In this document: positions 11,270 to 23,064 of the stretch, one piece after another
Numbering within the stretch: position 1 is the first letter of the stretch
How the letters are laid out: each line of letters begins with the position of its first letter
From: Heterodera schachtii
Lineage: Eukaryota; Nematoda; Chromadorea; Rhabditida; Heteroderidae
NCBI GenBank assembly: GCA_023374025.1
Contig: SIJG01000141.1
Coordinates: 34,850 to 98,849 of the forward strand
Direction of reading: 5' to 3'
Length of the DNA stretch: 64,000 nt
Translations under genes and position numbers: made by a program
The notes under the pieces: model-generated
The model's database searches: none
What the model was told of the DNA's origin: nothing
The model's input: the letters and a program-made list of their open reading frames with translations, nothing else

Positions 11270-13960
11270 TTATAAAATTAATTTACCTAATGAATTTAAC
11301 TCACTGATGGATTTGCATTTGAAAATGGAATAAGAAAATGATGAGCAATAGTAAGAAAGGGTATTATAAAAAAAGAATAGAACATTGTGGTAAAATGAAT
11401 TAAAAACCCATTAATCATTATCTTTTAAAAAGGTTATTAAAAAAATTTTCTAAATTAATTAATCTCAATCTATTTAAAAAGAGATATATTTATAAATAAA
11501 TTAATTTAAAAAATATTGTGAAAGTAACTATAATAATTATGAAATGAAAAATTTAAAACTCAGCCTTATAAACGAGGGATTTTCCGGGATGAGAAAAATA
11601 TTGAGTCGGGATTCGGGTCTGGTTTATGTTTCCGGGATTATTTTATTGCTAACGTTAAATTCAATACCTATTATATTTTTCGCCTTCAATTATCGAATTT
11701 AATAATTTTGGGGAGGAAATGAGCAAATCGTAAATTTCAGTGCAATCGGGATCGAAAAATCAGATTTTAACAATTTTTGCGGCGCCATTTTGCGATTTGC
11801 GAACAGATTTTTTTCCAAAAATGACAAAATTAGCGCAAAGGCATTTCTGAAAATCATTACTGATCCGAGCCCTGCTTTTAAATTAATTTAAACAATAAAT
11901 GTTGATTTTAGATAAGTAGAATTATCCAAAATTGGTTATTTATTTATTATAAAATTATTTATTATGTTAAATAATAATTTAAAAAAATTTGGATTGATCA
12001 TAAGTAGGATTAAGAAGCACCCAAGATGCTTTCATAAATTAATGTACAAATAAAATTAAAAGCGCATTAATTATAATTTTCAATTTATTTAGATAAAAGC
12101 GAATTTAAAACATATTTAAGAATTGACGAGAATATCAATAACACATTTAATTTTATTTTTCAATACCGTAATATAAATATTAAAATAAAAAGATGGAAAA
12201 TTACAGAACCTTATAAACCAAATAAATTTTTATTACAATAACAATAATCAAAAAGTAGAATTAGCCAAATCTACTCAATAAATTTGTTTTTATATTAAAA
12301 ATGGTGCAATATTTAAAAAAAAAAGATTGATTATAAGTAGGATTATCCAAATCTACTTTCCTGAACATTTTGGGGCTTATATGCCGGGATATCTAAGGCT
12401 GTAAAACGCATTTCTAAGTCCAAAATTATCCTTAGCAAAAGGTTTAATTGGTTTGTTGGTTAAAAGTTTCAATTTTCATAAATTATAAAAAGTAGAAAAA
12501 ACATTGTATAAATATATTAAAAAATTCACAGAAATATAATAAAGTATTTTCTACAATTTATTATAAATTGAGCCAAGGGAAGAAAAATGAAAGAAACAAT
12601 GGTATGGTCAAAATAATAGAAGGGGGTTTAAATAAGATATTATTTCAACTAAAATATCAATAAAAAAAATTAAAATTAATATAAATATATTTATTAGCAT
12701 TAATTCCAATTCAAAGGGAGAGGAAAACAGAAAGAAAATATCAATAAAATAAAAACTAATAGATTAATATTGGAATCAATTTTATATGAAAATATATATA
12801 AATTTCCATTTTTACGATTCATAGGGAGAGGGAAATTAAATGAAAATTTCAATAAAAAATAAATGAAAAATTTTTGGGTTTTTAATTATATTTTGTTAGA
12901 ATTAGTAGTGTAAAAAATAGAAATGAAAATTTATTCATAAAAAATAAAATTAAATTTATAAACATTAAATAATTCTTATTGCTAGTAAAGTCAGAGAGAA
13001 TTCTGTCTTATTTTCATATTTATTTTAAGGCTTAGAATTGTTACCCACCTCAATAAAAATTTTTTTTTTTTTTTTGAATATCCACTCGTACGAAAACGGT
13101 CGTACAAAACGACCTGGCTTGAGATATTACTGCCCTATCAAGATTTTAGATATAATAACATTGAAAAATAGAGTTTTTTGTGTTAAAGTTGTGTGTTGAT
13201 ACCCTAGTAATTGTGCAACATTAGTAAAAAAAAAATTGAAAATTTTATATTCTCTCAATAGTTTACAATTTTTGTCACTATTGGTCCTTCAATTTAAATT
13301 CGTTTTTTAATCACTGTGGGAATTAATTATTCTAATTAAGTAATAACCTATCGAATAGCATTTTAACTTTGAATTAAAATGATGAGCAATAATAAAAAAC
13401 AAAAAAAAAGGACATATCGAAACAGACACATTCACACAGCATGCTTATAATTTTGTTGAATAAAAATTCAAAAAAGAAACATTTTGCTGGTATTGCATTT
13501 TGAGAAGCGGCATTTGAATCAAAAGCTTTTCTTTCAAGAAGAAGATACATTGAATATGCTTCAATTAAAAAACCTATTAAATATAAAACAAATTTTTATT
13601 CGAAAATTGCAAAAATTTACTCGAAAATTTACCTAAGAAAAAAATAAAATAAAAAAAGGAATTTATATGAAATGGGAACGAAGTGAAAGTGACAAATTTG
13701 TAAAAGTGGAGACAGAAGGAAATGTCAGTGAAAAGTGAAGCAATTAAATAACACAAAAAGCCAATGGATTTCGTAGCCAAGAAGGAAATTTTCATGAATA
13801 GGTTCGGGATTTATATTGAAAAACTTTTTTTTTTTTTTTGCTTAGAATGGGGCTCAAAAAACTCATTTCTCCTTTAAAATGTTTTCATTTGAATGTGATT
13901 TTTCGTCACTAGAAATCACTATTTAGGCGCTTCGTACTAAAAAAAAGAAGTAAAAACTCA
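11270..13960. other. AT-rich intergenic DNA with motif copies
   Basis: GGATTATCC-type motifs occur at about 11,930, 11,998 and 12,330, and TTATAAA-type strings at 11,563 and 12,210, comparable to the upstream region of other family copies. A diverged relative of the 3400-3920 arm lies at 13,660-13,745. No supported gene. Confidence 0.4.
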
Positions 13961-14009
13961 CTATTTTGGAGTTTTGTCACTATTTTTTCACTTTTTCGAC
14001 ATTAATGAC

Positions 14010-15597
14010 CATCATATGTAAATGCCAAATTTGTCTTCATATTCAATTTCGAACAGAAAGTATGTTTCTTCATCATATTCTTTTTCTGCTTTTGCTTTTT
14101 GCAATTTTGCTTTTTCTTTCTTGGCATTTTCTTTCATATTTTCATACATTTTTTCCATTTTTTGCTTAAATTCATGCCGAAGATTTTCTTCAATTTCATC
14201 AGGTAAATTAAAGATTTTCTCTCCCTCTTTTTGCAATTTTTTTGGTCCGCTAATTTTTTCCAAAATATTTTGTTTAATTTTACTAAACCAATTTGCCTCC
14301 TTTTTAAATTCATAATTGAATTCGACCTCATTTTCCAAATTCAGTACACATAAATTGGTAATCATCAATGCCCCAAATTTATTTATGGTTTGGACGACAT
14401 AAATTAAATTCTTTTGATTAATACTTTCAAAATATTCTATAAATATTGGCTTAACTGCTGGCAATTTATTGGCCAAATCAGCGTTTTTACCTTCAAAACA
14501 ATGTTTATTAATGCAATAAATTTATACTGTCAGACCTTCTGCATACAATCTGAATAAATTTCGTACAAAATGTCCAAATATTTACGAGTTATTTGGCATT
14601 CTGTCCGTTCATTTTCTTTAAATTTCCTCCTTATTAAATGCAAAATGCCAAGATGGGCCACATATTTTTGCTTCAAATATTCTATTATTTTCTCAACTTC
14701 ATATAAACCAAAAAAGATCATGCGTTTATCATTCCAAAGAATATTTCCTTTCTCTTTCTGTTGACGTAAATAATTTGAATATTCTTTAGCCATTTTAAAA
14801 AATTTCTCTGAATTTGTCGTTAATCCTTTGACAAATTCCGAAAATAGAGCATCATCAAACTAAATTTTGTAAATTTTAATTATCATTAAATATTAAGTCC
14901 CACCCATATTTCTGAATCATTGAATTTCGACTCCGAAATTATCCAATGTTTGTCACCATTTATTTCATTGGCGATCTCTGGCTCGTCTTTTTTTGCCCTT
15001 TCTTCCGCTTTTTTGAATATTTTCTCAAAATTTTTGTCAAAATTTTGTCGAAATATTTCGTCTAAATTTTCATTTGTTTGGCATTCATTCGCTGTGTCAA
15101 TTGCCAATTGCAAAATCATTTCATTAATTGGCAATTTTTGTTCATTTTCCAATTTTAATTCATAATTCAATCTGTTCTCATTCAACAATTTTGGTTCAAA
15201 ACGAAAAGCGAACAAATTATTTAATCTATATAGATCAGATAGCGCGTAATGAAAATTAAATTGCGAAATTCTGACCAGACAATTCACCGCATAAATTATT
15301 GGTCCTTCAATTTCAATTTGCCTTTTATACACAAATTTTGGCTTCACTGTTGGAACTCCGGCATATTCTCTGTACAAATATTCGTATAATATATCCAAAT
15401 ATTTCCGATATTTTTGGCATTCGTCCGTTTAAATTCTTTAAACTTTTCATCAATTTGGTTGCATTGCCAATTGTCTTTCATATAATACAAAATGCCAAGG
15501 TGTGCCGCATATTTTTGAATTGAATATTCACTCAATTGCATTTCTTGATGACCTTTCATAAATGCAATTAGAATTTTGTCATCCACCTAATTAATAA
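14010..15597 (-). pseudogene. Two-module family, full-length but frameshifted
   Basis: All three exons are recognisable on the minus strand: exon 1 about 15,597-14,908, exon 2 about 14,840-14,535, and exon 3 about 14,492-14,012. Exon 1 changes frame near 15,420, where other copies have one extra base in the GGCATT-CTGTCCG region, so the product is cut after about 60 codons. Exon 2 is longer than in the 6441 gene, with an inserted RQQKEKGNILWNDKRM-type segment, a feature shared with the copy at 56.9-57.2 kb. Exon 3 ends in a Lys/Glu-rich coiled-coil tail. This is probably a pseudogene unless the base difference is an assembly error. Confidence 0.7.
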
Positions 15598-15889
15598 AGA
15601 GATTAATAAAATTAATTCCCTAAATAACTACACACCGATGGACTCGCATTTGAAATTAGAATTAAAAAAAGGTGAGCAATGGTTATAAAAGAAATTAAAG
15701 AGAAAGAATAAACCATTATGCTTTCTTAAATAAAATTAATATTCAAAAAATATAAGCGCATTAATTTATTAAATACTGATGTAATATTTAAAAAATGATC
15801 ATAAGAAGTATTTTCCGCCCACCAAATATTGAAAGAATTTTTCCATTTTTATTAGATAATACATCATTATTTACATAATAAACAACAAA

Positions 15890-16085
15890 TATATTAAATA
15901 GGTTTGGATAATCCTACTTATTATGATCAATCCAAATTTTTAAAATATTTCATCATATTTAATATGATAAATAATAAATATTATATATTTTTTTTTGGAG
16001 AATACTACTTATGATCATTATTGAAATTCTAATATGTGTTTGTTTATAAGGCTATATCTTTTCCATTTTTCATTTTACTTTTAAT
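15890..16085 (+). promoter_or_regulatory. GGATAATCC-type motifs plus TTATAAGGC
   Basis: Motif copies lie at about 15,900 and 16,003, followed by GTTTATAAGGCTATATC near 16,045 and a CCATTTTTCATTT stretch. The arrangement matches that at 6030-6255, but no downstream plus-strand family gene follows. It may be the remnant promoter of a lost copy. Confidence 0.35.
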
Positions 16086-16099
16086 TAATTTTACAATAT

Positions 16100-17160
16100 T
16101 TTTTTTTAATTTAATTTATTTATAAATATATCTTTATTTAATTAGATTGAGATTAGTTAAACAAATTTTTTCACTAATTTTCACTCAAACCCCATTCATA
16201 CCACTGTATTTTTGGTATAGTGTTACCCGGAGCTACCGGCGGTTGGAGGTGAAATGTTTTGCCAAAAATTGAAGGCCAAAGTGCGCTAATTTCCTCGTTT
16301 ATCGGTCGGATGCGGGAGAGTGGAACTGTTCAAATATACATAATTAATGCGGTGGGAATGCCCTTTTTTTGATTTTTTTGAAATTTTGAATTGTACTCAA
16401 ACTACAGGAATTTCTGGGTAAATAAATAAAGCATTTTCGATTCTGATTTTGCTAATGCAACTCGGGTGATGAAGAATGTTTTTAAATTTATAGGTGCTGA
16501 TTTTTATAAAGAAAATACAGATCCTCTCGAAAATTAGGCCATATGTTTTAAAATTTTAAGAATTTTTAAAAACAAGTTTGCCCTTTGCCGGTCCTCATCA
16601 GAGTCTTTTAATGTGAAAAATAAAAGAAAAAGTGCAAACAGAAGGAATATCAGTGAAAATTGAAACGAAAATTGCAAAATAAATCGAAAAATATTCAAAA
16701 ATGTCCGAAGAAGACAGGAAAAATGCTAAATGAAAAATGGGCATTTCATTAGCATATGGAATTAATTTAAATTAAATTAAATCCAAATCAAAAAAATAAT
16801 ATTTTATTTAATAAAGTGTTTGTTAGCTTAACCCCTTTGCTATTTAACTGCACAAAAATAAACAGAAAATGGGAAATACCCTGCAAAGAATGCGGATTTT
16901 GGGACACCAAAATATTTATAAAAATGGCGACAATTAGCAAATAGGTACAAACCCCAAACAGTTAACATTAATACGTCAATGCGTTTGCAAGAAAGAGATG
17001 GAAAATCAACAACATGTTATGACATCGTTTGGCCTGGTGTCATGACAACTCATACAAAAACGCAACGCTAACAATGGGCAACTCTCGTACATCAAATTTT
17101 TATATTTTCAAATAAAATCCTTGAGAAAAAAATTATTTAGTTTTTATTTGAAAATTTGCA
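16100..17160. other. Intergenic DNA with diverged repeat copy
   Basis: Bases 16,610-16,870 are a diverged relative of the 5085-5300 repeat arm (AAAAGTGCAAACAGAAGGAATAT, then GGGCATTTCATTAGCATATGG). The rest is AT-rich without a supported gene. Confidence 0.4.
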
Positions 17161-17170
17161 AATTTTTAAC

Positions 17171-17665
17171 GATGTACGAATTGCCTATTGTGTACCCGGG
17201 TCAATGGCAACTCGTACAAAGGCAACTCGTACAATAGGCAACTCGTACAATAGGCAACTCGTACAATAGGCAACTCGTACAATAGGCAACTCGTACAATA
17301 GGCAACTCGTACAATAGAACTCGTACACAGGGCAACTCGTACAAAAAAAAATTTTCTAAGAATTTTCAACTAAAACTTAGAATTTTTAGATAAAAAAACT
17401 CTAAGTGGATTTTCTAGCTAGAAAAACTTAAAAAAAAATTCTTTAAAGTTTTTTTTACTAATTTTTTAGCTGATTTTTTTAAAATTTCTTAAATTTTTTG
17501 AAAATTTAAGTGTTTTAAAAAGTTTTTCTAGCTAGAAAATCCACTTAGAGTTTTTTTATCTAAAAATTCTAAATTTTAGTTGAAAATTCTTAGAAAATTT
17601 TTTGTACGAGTTGCCTATTGTACGAGTTGCCTGTGTACGAGTTGCCTTTGTACGAGTTGCCTTAG
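17171..17665. repeat. Fold-back repeat with GTACGAGTTGCC tandems
   Basis: A long inverted repeat centred near 17,475. Inner stems at about 17,343-17,450 and 17,500-17,607 are almost perfect complements (TCTAGCTAGAAAATCCACTTA and its reverse complement). Outside them are tandem 15-17 bp units: about nine GGCAACTCGTACAATA-type units on the left (17,203-17,342) and four reverse-complement units on the right (17,603-17,663). No coding potential; open frames over it are repeat artefacts. Confidence 0.85.
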
Positions 17666-17770
17666 TAGTATAAGGTTACAGGGGCAGGGGTCCAAGACCC
17701 CTGCCCCTGTAACCTTGAGGTACGATTGTACTTTTTAAAAAGGCAGGGGTCCGGGACCCCTGCCCCCGTG
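17663..17770. repeat. GC-rich palindromic repeat, left
   Basis: AGTAGTATAAGGTTACAGGG leads into a 45-bp near-perfect palindrome (CAGGGGCAGGGGTC and its complement, through CTGTAACCTT). A second shorter palindrome built on GGCAGGGGTCC lies at 17,740-17,768. The same AGTAGTATAAGGTTACAGG lead occurs in reverse orientation near 48,120-48,137, on the other side of the Polinton. Confidence 0.8.
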
Positions 17771-18920
17771 GCCTAAAAAAAAACATTTTTTTTTACATTA
17801 ACCAAGCAAAAACCAAAGACCCTTGCCCCGGTGAATTATTGTTCGTCAGAATTGATTCTCCGCCGCGATGATTGATCCAAGGATTCCCCCTCTCCCCCGG
17901 GCGAGTTGTTATTTGAAGTGGGGCTAATTACAGTTGAAAAAGAGAGATGGGTTAGAAATAAGGAATTATAAAAAGAAAATATTTTAACATTAAAAACTAA
18001 TTAAATGTTTATAGTAAAATGAATTAAAAAACAGCTATTATAGTAAAATCAGACGGGAGAAAATTAGTGTCGGGATGAAGGAAATAAATTTACACCCAGA
18101 GGGTGAATGGGAAAGAATGGAAAACAAAAGAAAACGAAAAACGTAAAATGTCAAATAATAATTTAAAGAAAAAACTTATTAAATACGTTTTTGGTTTTAG
18201 GGGGTTTAACGAGACCTTTTTTTTTATAAAGGAATTTGTTTGAAATGATGGAGGACTGGTAATTACTTTCACTTTTATTGACGGCCGGGAAGGGATAGGG
18301 CGGGGATAATTATGACGTGAAGGGGAGCTTTAGTGCTTAATTCTGGTAATTTTGATTTTGGATGGACGGGCGTGGAGGGGAATTGATTTGCACTCAAATA
18401 GAAATGAAAAAAAGAGAAAGTGGAAAACGGAAAGGCCACGCAAAATAAAGAAAATTCAAAAGAGATTTTAATTGAAGTAATTTATTTAAAAAATTGCTAC
18501 AGTATACGTTAAAATAAATAAAACAATTAAAAGACAAATATCACAAAATCGGAAATTAAAGCAAATTAAAAGACAAATATCACAAAAAAATCGAAAATTA
18601 AAGAAAAAATTAAATATCACAATGGTAAAGTAATATCACTTAAAATTGTCTAAAAAAACTATTACAAAAGCAGGACATGCTGAAAATTTTGCAAGTTGGC
18701 GAGATATTGATACATTCCCGCTAATGTGATAGTTTATATTATCACAAAGAATTTCATCACAACTTTAATACTAGGGATGCCATTTTATGAATTAATATAC
18801 TTAAATAATTGATTTAGGACAAAAATAATCTCAAAATAAAAGTAATCATAAATGTTGGGGCAAAAAAAATAAGTTAAGGTGCCAATTTGTATTAACAATT
18901 TCAGGTAAAATCCAATTATT
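17771..18920. other. Intergenic DNA, no supported gene
   Basis: AT-rich with a repeated ATTAAAAGACAAATATCAC phrase near 18,525-18,585. No coding or structured feature was recognised. Confidence 0.4.
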
Positions 18921-19056
18921 TCTTTGCTAAAATGTGGTTTTAAATCATCTAAAATTTACTTTTCGTATTTAAAATTGAACAGACCCAAAATAAAATGGCA
19001 TCCCTATTACATATGTATTACCATCACCATTCAAATCCCCTCCACCACTCCACCCA

Positions 19057-19971
19057 CTATTCCTCGTCCATTGGCTCCTCTGGCCCGTGAACCCGCGCTT
19101 TTTTTGCACTCGGCAGCTTTTCCGTCGCACGTCGACGAGGCGCCAAAAAACGGCGTCCGCACACCGCGCATTTGTTTGGCGGTGCGCGGACGCCGAATGG
19201 GTTCGCGATGGTCGAGCATGATGGCAGCGAAAGTGGCGCCGGTGCCAGCGGCGGAAGAGCGAGTGGCGCAAGTAATGGGCCCATTTGCGGCGGCCGCGGG
19301 CAAAACGGCGCCATGCCGATTTGTGGCGGCGGAGGGAAAACCGGCAATTGTGGTGGTGGCGGCGGCGGGCAAGACGGTGCCAAAGGGCGCGGCGGCGAGA
19401 CCTGAGGCCCCTGAAGTTAAAAGACACATAAGATTTTATTATTATTTTTTTGTTTCGCAAAATTTTACCGCGTTTTGTGGCACTGGCACTGACCACACTA
19501 TCATATTGCTGTTTGCCACTTCGTTCACAGCAAAATTCCCCGAGAGGATGGAGTCGCGGATGAGCTTCATGTCTTGCTGGAGCTTGTGTAGAGCAATTAT
19601 TTTTTTTAAATTTTCAGTCAGCTGCTGTTGATTTGCGGACATGTTTATTGCTAAAAAAATGCCAAAATGAAAAAAGTCTGGGGAAAAGTCAAAAAATGAT
19701 AAAATAACAAAAAATTCGACAGTACCCTTTCAAAAAAACAAACAAACATACTTAGGGGAGGCGCTCTTTGAAAGATGGCCGGGTTTGGTGTGCTAACTAA
19801 ACGCCGTCCGCCTTTCAAATCATGTAATCTGGCAAAAAAGCGGTAGGCCGGATCCCGCAACATACAAATGTTGGAAGCGGGAGCCGGCCTACCGCTTTCG
19901 GACAAACTCCTTTTCGAGCGTGCCTTACGAGAGGGTGGGGGAAAGGATTGCGAGCGATGCTTCATCATCAT
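19057..19971 (-). CDS. Pro-rich protein with CxxC motif, 3 exons
   Basis: Three minus-strand exons join in phase: 19,971-19,752, 19,650-19,469 and 19,410-19,057, giving about 251 aa with two GT-AG introns (101 and 58 nt). I do not recognise the product. Exon 1 is basic and Ser-rich. Exon 2 holds a probable amphipathic helix starting NQQQLTENLKKIIALHKLQQ. Exon 3 is a long Pro/Ala/Leu stretch (PPPPPPQLPVFPPPPQ), then a single NKCAVCGRRF zinc-knuckle-like motif, a basic patch and an acidic end. GC content is far above the flanks and like that of the polymerase block at 23-30 kb. A TATA-like box lies about 25 bp upstream. It could be a host gene or an accessory gene of the element. High GC raises the chance that open frames are fortuitous, but the phase agreement argues for a gene. 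Confidence 0.5.
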
Positions 19972-19993
19972 TACTTATGCTCATAAAAACTGG

Positions 19994-20004
19994 CGCTTAT
20001 AAAG
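19994..20004 (-). promoter_or_regulatory. TATA-like box
   Basis: On the minus strand this reads CTTTATAAGCG, about 25 bp before the ATG at 19,971, at the usual distance for a core promoter with a very short leader. Confidence 0.5.
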
Positions 20005-20159
20005 CCCCTCATCCATCACCTAAAAAAGCCAGCTAATTGACTTTGTCTGGGTCAGGTGGGGGGGGGGGGGCTTTTATGAAATGCCGTCAGTTCCATTAAG
20101 GGAAAATTATGAAAGAAATTAAAATTGAGCTGATAATTGAGAGGGTTATTAACTGGCAC

Positions 20160-20905
20160 AAAGTGCCGGCCGTTGAACGGCCCTGCCCATTAGCCAGACC
20201 GGAGATTAACGGACAGGTCAATTAATTAGACCGGACTAATGGACGTACCGGTCTGTCTGTCCATTAGCCAGACCGGAATAATGTACCGGTCCTGTGGACC
20301 AGTCCATTAACGGCAAAGTGCCAGCCGGGCCCCACTAATGGACTGGTCCATTCCGGCTGGCACTTTTGCCGTAATGGACTGACCGCTAATGGACTGGGCC
20401 ATTAGTGGGCTAATGGACTGGGCCATTAGTGGGCTAATGGACTGGTCCATTAGTGGGGTCCGGCTGGCACTTTTGCCGTAATGGACCGACCGCTAATGGA
20501 CTGGGCCATTAGTGGGCTAATGGACTGGTCCATTAGTGGGCTAATGGACTGGTCCATTAGTGGGGTCCGGCTGGCACTTTTGCCATAATGGACCGATCGC
20601 TAATGGACTGGTCCATTAGTGGGGCCCGGCTGGCACTTTGCCGTTAATGGACCAGTCCATTAGCGGTCGGTCCATTACGGCAAAAGTGCCAGCTGGACCC
20701 CACTAATGGACCAGTCCATTAGCCCACTAATGGACCAGTCCATTAGCCCACTAATGGCCCAGTCCATTAGCCCACTAATGGCCCATTCCATTAGCCCACT
20801 AATGGCCCAGTCCATTAGCCCACTAATGGCCCAGTCCATTAGCCCACTAATGGTCCAGTCCATTAGCCCACTAATGGCCCAGTCCATTAGCGGTCGGTCC
20901 ATTAA
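20160..20905. repeat. Palindromic tandem array (CTAATGGACTGGTCCATTAG)
   Basis: About 750 bp built of a roughly 24-bp unit that is itself palindromic (CTAATGGACTGGTCCATTAG plus TGGG). Longer higher-order phrases carrying GGCTGGCACTTTTGCCGTAA recur at about 20,355, 20,463 and 20,570. Orientation flips at about 20,645: GGGCTAATGG... on the left, CCCACTAATGG... on the right. The array could form a very large cruciform or hairpin. Open frames over it are repeat translations. Confidence 0.9.
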
Positions 20906-21210
20906 GTCTTAATGGGCCGAAAACAGCGGTATATAAATGGCCTCAAAAGCTCTCTGGCTCATTGTCTTCAAATTGTTTCTCATCGATAAAGCCCCACATG
21001 GGCCTGCCCATTTCAGTCCCACCCCTCTTAATGCGCGTTATTTTACACCATCGGTCAAATTTGATCATTGTTGAACCCGCCCATTTCAGTACCCTCCCGG
21101 CCATTTAATTATCACCATTTCAAAAGAGCTTATTGTTGTTTAATGCCAAAAAAAAATAGGTCATAATGTCAATTACTTAATTTTTTAAAAATCTTTTCTG
21201 TTATTTCGAC

Positions 21211-21556
21211 CCCTTCTTTGGAAATTTTGCATCGTAAGCCGATTGAATGATAGTGTTCAATGTTTTTTCATATGTTCTATACTGTGAAACTGTATGCTTG
21301 GAATTTTTACCTTCAGCGTGACAGTGGTTGGGTCTGTACCAGCTGATTTATAGTCAGGGTTCAGGAGTTTTATGTTGACAAAGTCATCCTCATCCACTCC
21401 GACGGAGGGGAATGAGTTTGGGTATATGATAGAGGAAAGTGCAACAGACCAGTTTGAGTCTAGCTCTAAGGTATGTGGAAGTCTTACGGTAAAATGGGAT
21501 GCCGTATTTCCCGGAAATGGTACATTTGATGGGAGTACAATATAAAAATCGTCCAT
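21211..21556 (-). pseudogene. Minor capsid protein, N-terminal fragment (copy A)
   Basis: The first roughly 100 residues (MDDFYIVLPSNVPFPGN onward) nearly match the intact minor capsid protein at 34,844-37,651. Similarity ends at about 21,211, in the region where the charged insert begins in the full copy. A frame change near the end (about 21,257) adds a short unrelated tail. The fragment is transcriptionally downstream of the copy A integrase, as in the other copies. Confidence 0.85.
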
Positions 21557-21558
21557 GT

Positions 21559-22641
21559 TTAACGAACGAGATCTGAATCACTGATCCACTTATTGTGTTT
21601 TTCCGAATAACCTATCCAACGAACAAAATGTTGCTTAACACCGTTACGTACCCTGGATTTCAAAACTTCTGCACGGTGTGTTGTTTGCTCTGCGCCAACA
21701 GTCTTTACCAGTTCTGGTTCATAAAAAATACCTTTTATGTTTTCACCTTCTAAATCACCGATTCGGTATGACGGTGGATTGGTTGGATTTACTCTCACAA
21801 TTTTGAATAGCTCGTCAGTAAAATTTGGATAATATCCTTTGGAGAAATCTCCCTTCTCTTTGGTAATTCTAACGATATCGCCAAGTTTGAATTTGGGTTT
21901 TCCTTCTTGTTCTTCCGTGTCTTTATATAGACGATTTCTCAGCTCTGTTGCATTACGAAAATTCACATCAACAGGACGCATTCCTGTTGTACGGTTCGTT
22001 ACATTGTTCAAGTTTTTCACTATTTTATCAATAATATCTACCCATCTATGTGTATTTTTTTCGCTAAAATAACGGTAAAGTCTTTCCTTAATTGTACGAT
22101 TTGCTCTTTCCACGACGCCTGCATGCAAATGGGGGCTGTACATTACATATTTGATAATATCCTTTGAACGCCAGTACTCATTCATTCGCTTGGCTTGGAA
22201 TTCAAGGCCACTGTCGCTGTACATTTTATTAGGCAATACTCCTGCTTTTTTGAACACTTTTTCAAACGCATCAATCATATGCTCACTCTTCTTCGACTCA
22301 GCTTCGGCGACATAAATCTGTCTACTAAGAACGTCAATACATACAAGAATATAACGATATCCATCATTATGTTGCTTCAACGAGTCCATAATGCAAAGAT
22401 CACATTGCCAATCTGTATGCAACCCACTTGGGACGGTCTTTAACCGTGGGAATTTGTTTTTTCTTGGTTTGAAAAGTGTATATGTCCGTTGTTTGTGAAG
22501 AAACTCTTGCACATCATAAAGCTTTAAGTTTGGAAAACGTTTTCTCGCTTCTTCTAGAACCTTTTGTATTCCTGCGTAGCTCGCCGGCGAATTTAGGTTG
22601 TAATAAACCTGTTCAAGATGACTTTCTATAGTTTTGCCCAT
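21559..22641 (-). CDS. Polinton integrase with chromodomain (copy A)
   Basis: 360 aa, complete. This retroviral-type DDE integrase would insert the element's ends into host DNA in the nucleus. The N-terminal 70 residues are helical and basic. The catalytic core shows D81 (WQCDL), D143 (YSDSGLEF) and E178 (GVVERANRT). An SH3-like segment with KFKLGDIVRI follows, then a C-terminal chromodomain (about 320-360, HFVRWIGYSE) expected to guide integration to modified chromatin. It is the most diverged of the three integrases here, with many conservative changes after residue 240 against copies B and C. It is flanked only by truncated neighbours, yet its own frame is unbroken. Confidence 0.93.
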   Translation of the reverse strand: MGKTIESHLEQVYYNLNSPASYAGIQKVLEEARKRFPNLKLYDVQEFLHKQRTYTLFKPRKNKFPRLKTVPSGLHTDWQCDLCIMDSLKQHNDGYRYILVCIDVLSRQIYVAEAESKKSEHMIDAFEKVFKKAGVLPNKMYSDSGLEFQAKRMNEYWRSKDIIKYVMYSPHLHAGVVERANRTIKERLYRYFSEKNTHRWVDIIDKIVKNLNNVTNRTTGMRPVDVNFRNATELRNRLYKDTEEQEGKPKFKLGDIVRITKEKGDFSKGYYPNFTDELFKIVRVNPTNPPSYRIGDLEGENIKGIFYEPELVKTVGAEQTTHRAEVLKSRVRNGVKQHFVRWIGYSEKHNKWISDSDLVR

Positions 22642-22968
22642 AATACTGGTTTAAAAGGTCTTCTCTCTCTATTTAACCCTTCTGTTTTTATAGGGCTAAT
22701 CTTGACAAGGACAAGTTTTTTTCCATTTCTCGTCTTCCCTTTACCCTGTTGTAAGTTATTTAAGTATTTTGCAATCGCCGGTTCCCTTTTCAAACGTTGA
22801 ACAAAAAATGTATGCCCTCTAGGCGGAGAAATATCTACGCCTGATAATAATTTAAGCGATTCGGCATAATCTGAGCCGGTGATTGGCTTATTAAAATGGG
22901 TCATGACCTGACCTGTTTGCATATCGATAAATTGTCAGGGTTTTTTCCAATAATTTTCTTATTCACAA
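22626..22968 (-). pseudogene. ORF283 C-terminal fragment (copy A)
   Basis: Carries the C-terminal third of the conserved ORF upstream of integrase (MQTGQVMTHFNKPITGSDYA onward), including the segment overlapping the integrase start by 16 nt. Similarity to the 45,148-45,999 copy breaks off at about 22,968 in the TTTTCTTA run, with a small deletion near 22,930. The N-terminal two thirds are absent. Confidence 0.85.
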
Positions 22969-23064
22969 TATATGTTTCAATCCCTACTCAGTACTCTAAA
23001 TTTTTTTAGCTATTTTAATTCTATTTTACTTTTGGAGCCGTTTCCCCGCCAAAACATTGACAAA

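Noticed and set aside
17203..17342. Regular direct repeats resembling a CRISPR array
   Set aside because: Units of 15-17 bp without unique spacers, in a eukaryotic genome and mirrored as an inverted repeat.
17166..17369. Open frame with repeated YELPIVRVAYCTSCL-type phrases
   Set aside because: It is a translation of the GTACGAGTTGCC tandem units in a fold-back, not a gene.
20675..20912. Open frames of repeated MDWAISGL- or MAQSISPL-type units on both strands
   Set aside because: Both arise from the 24-bp palindromic array; the unit length is a multiple of three, so all frames stay open.
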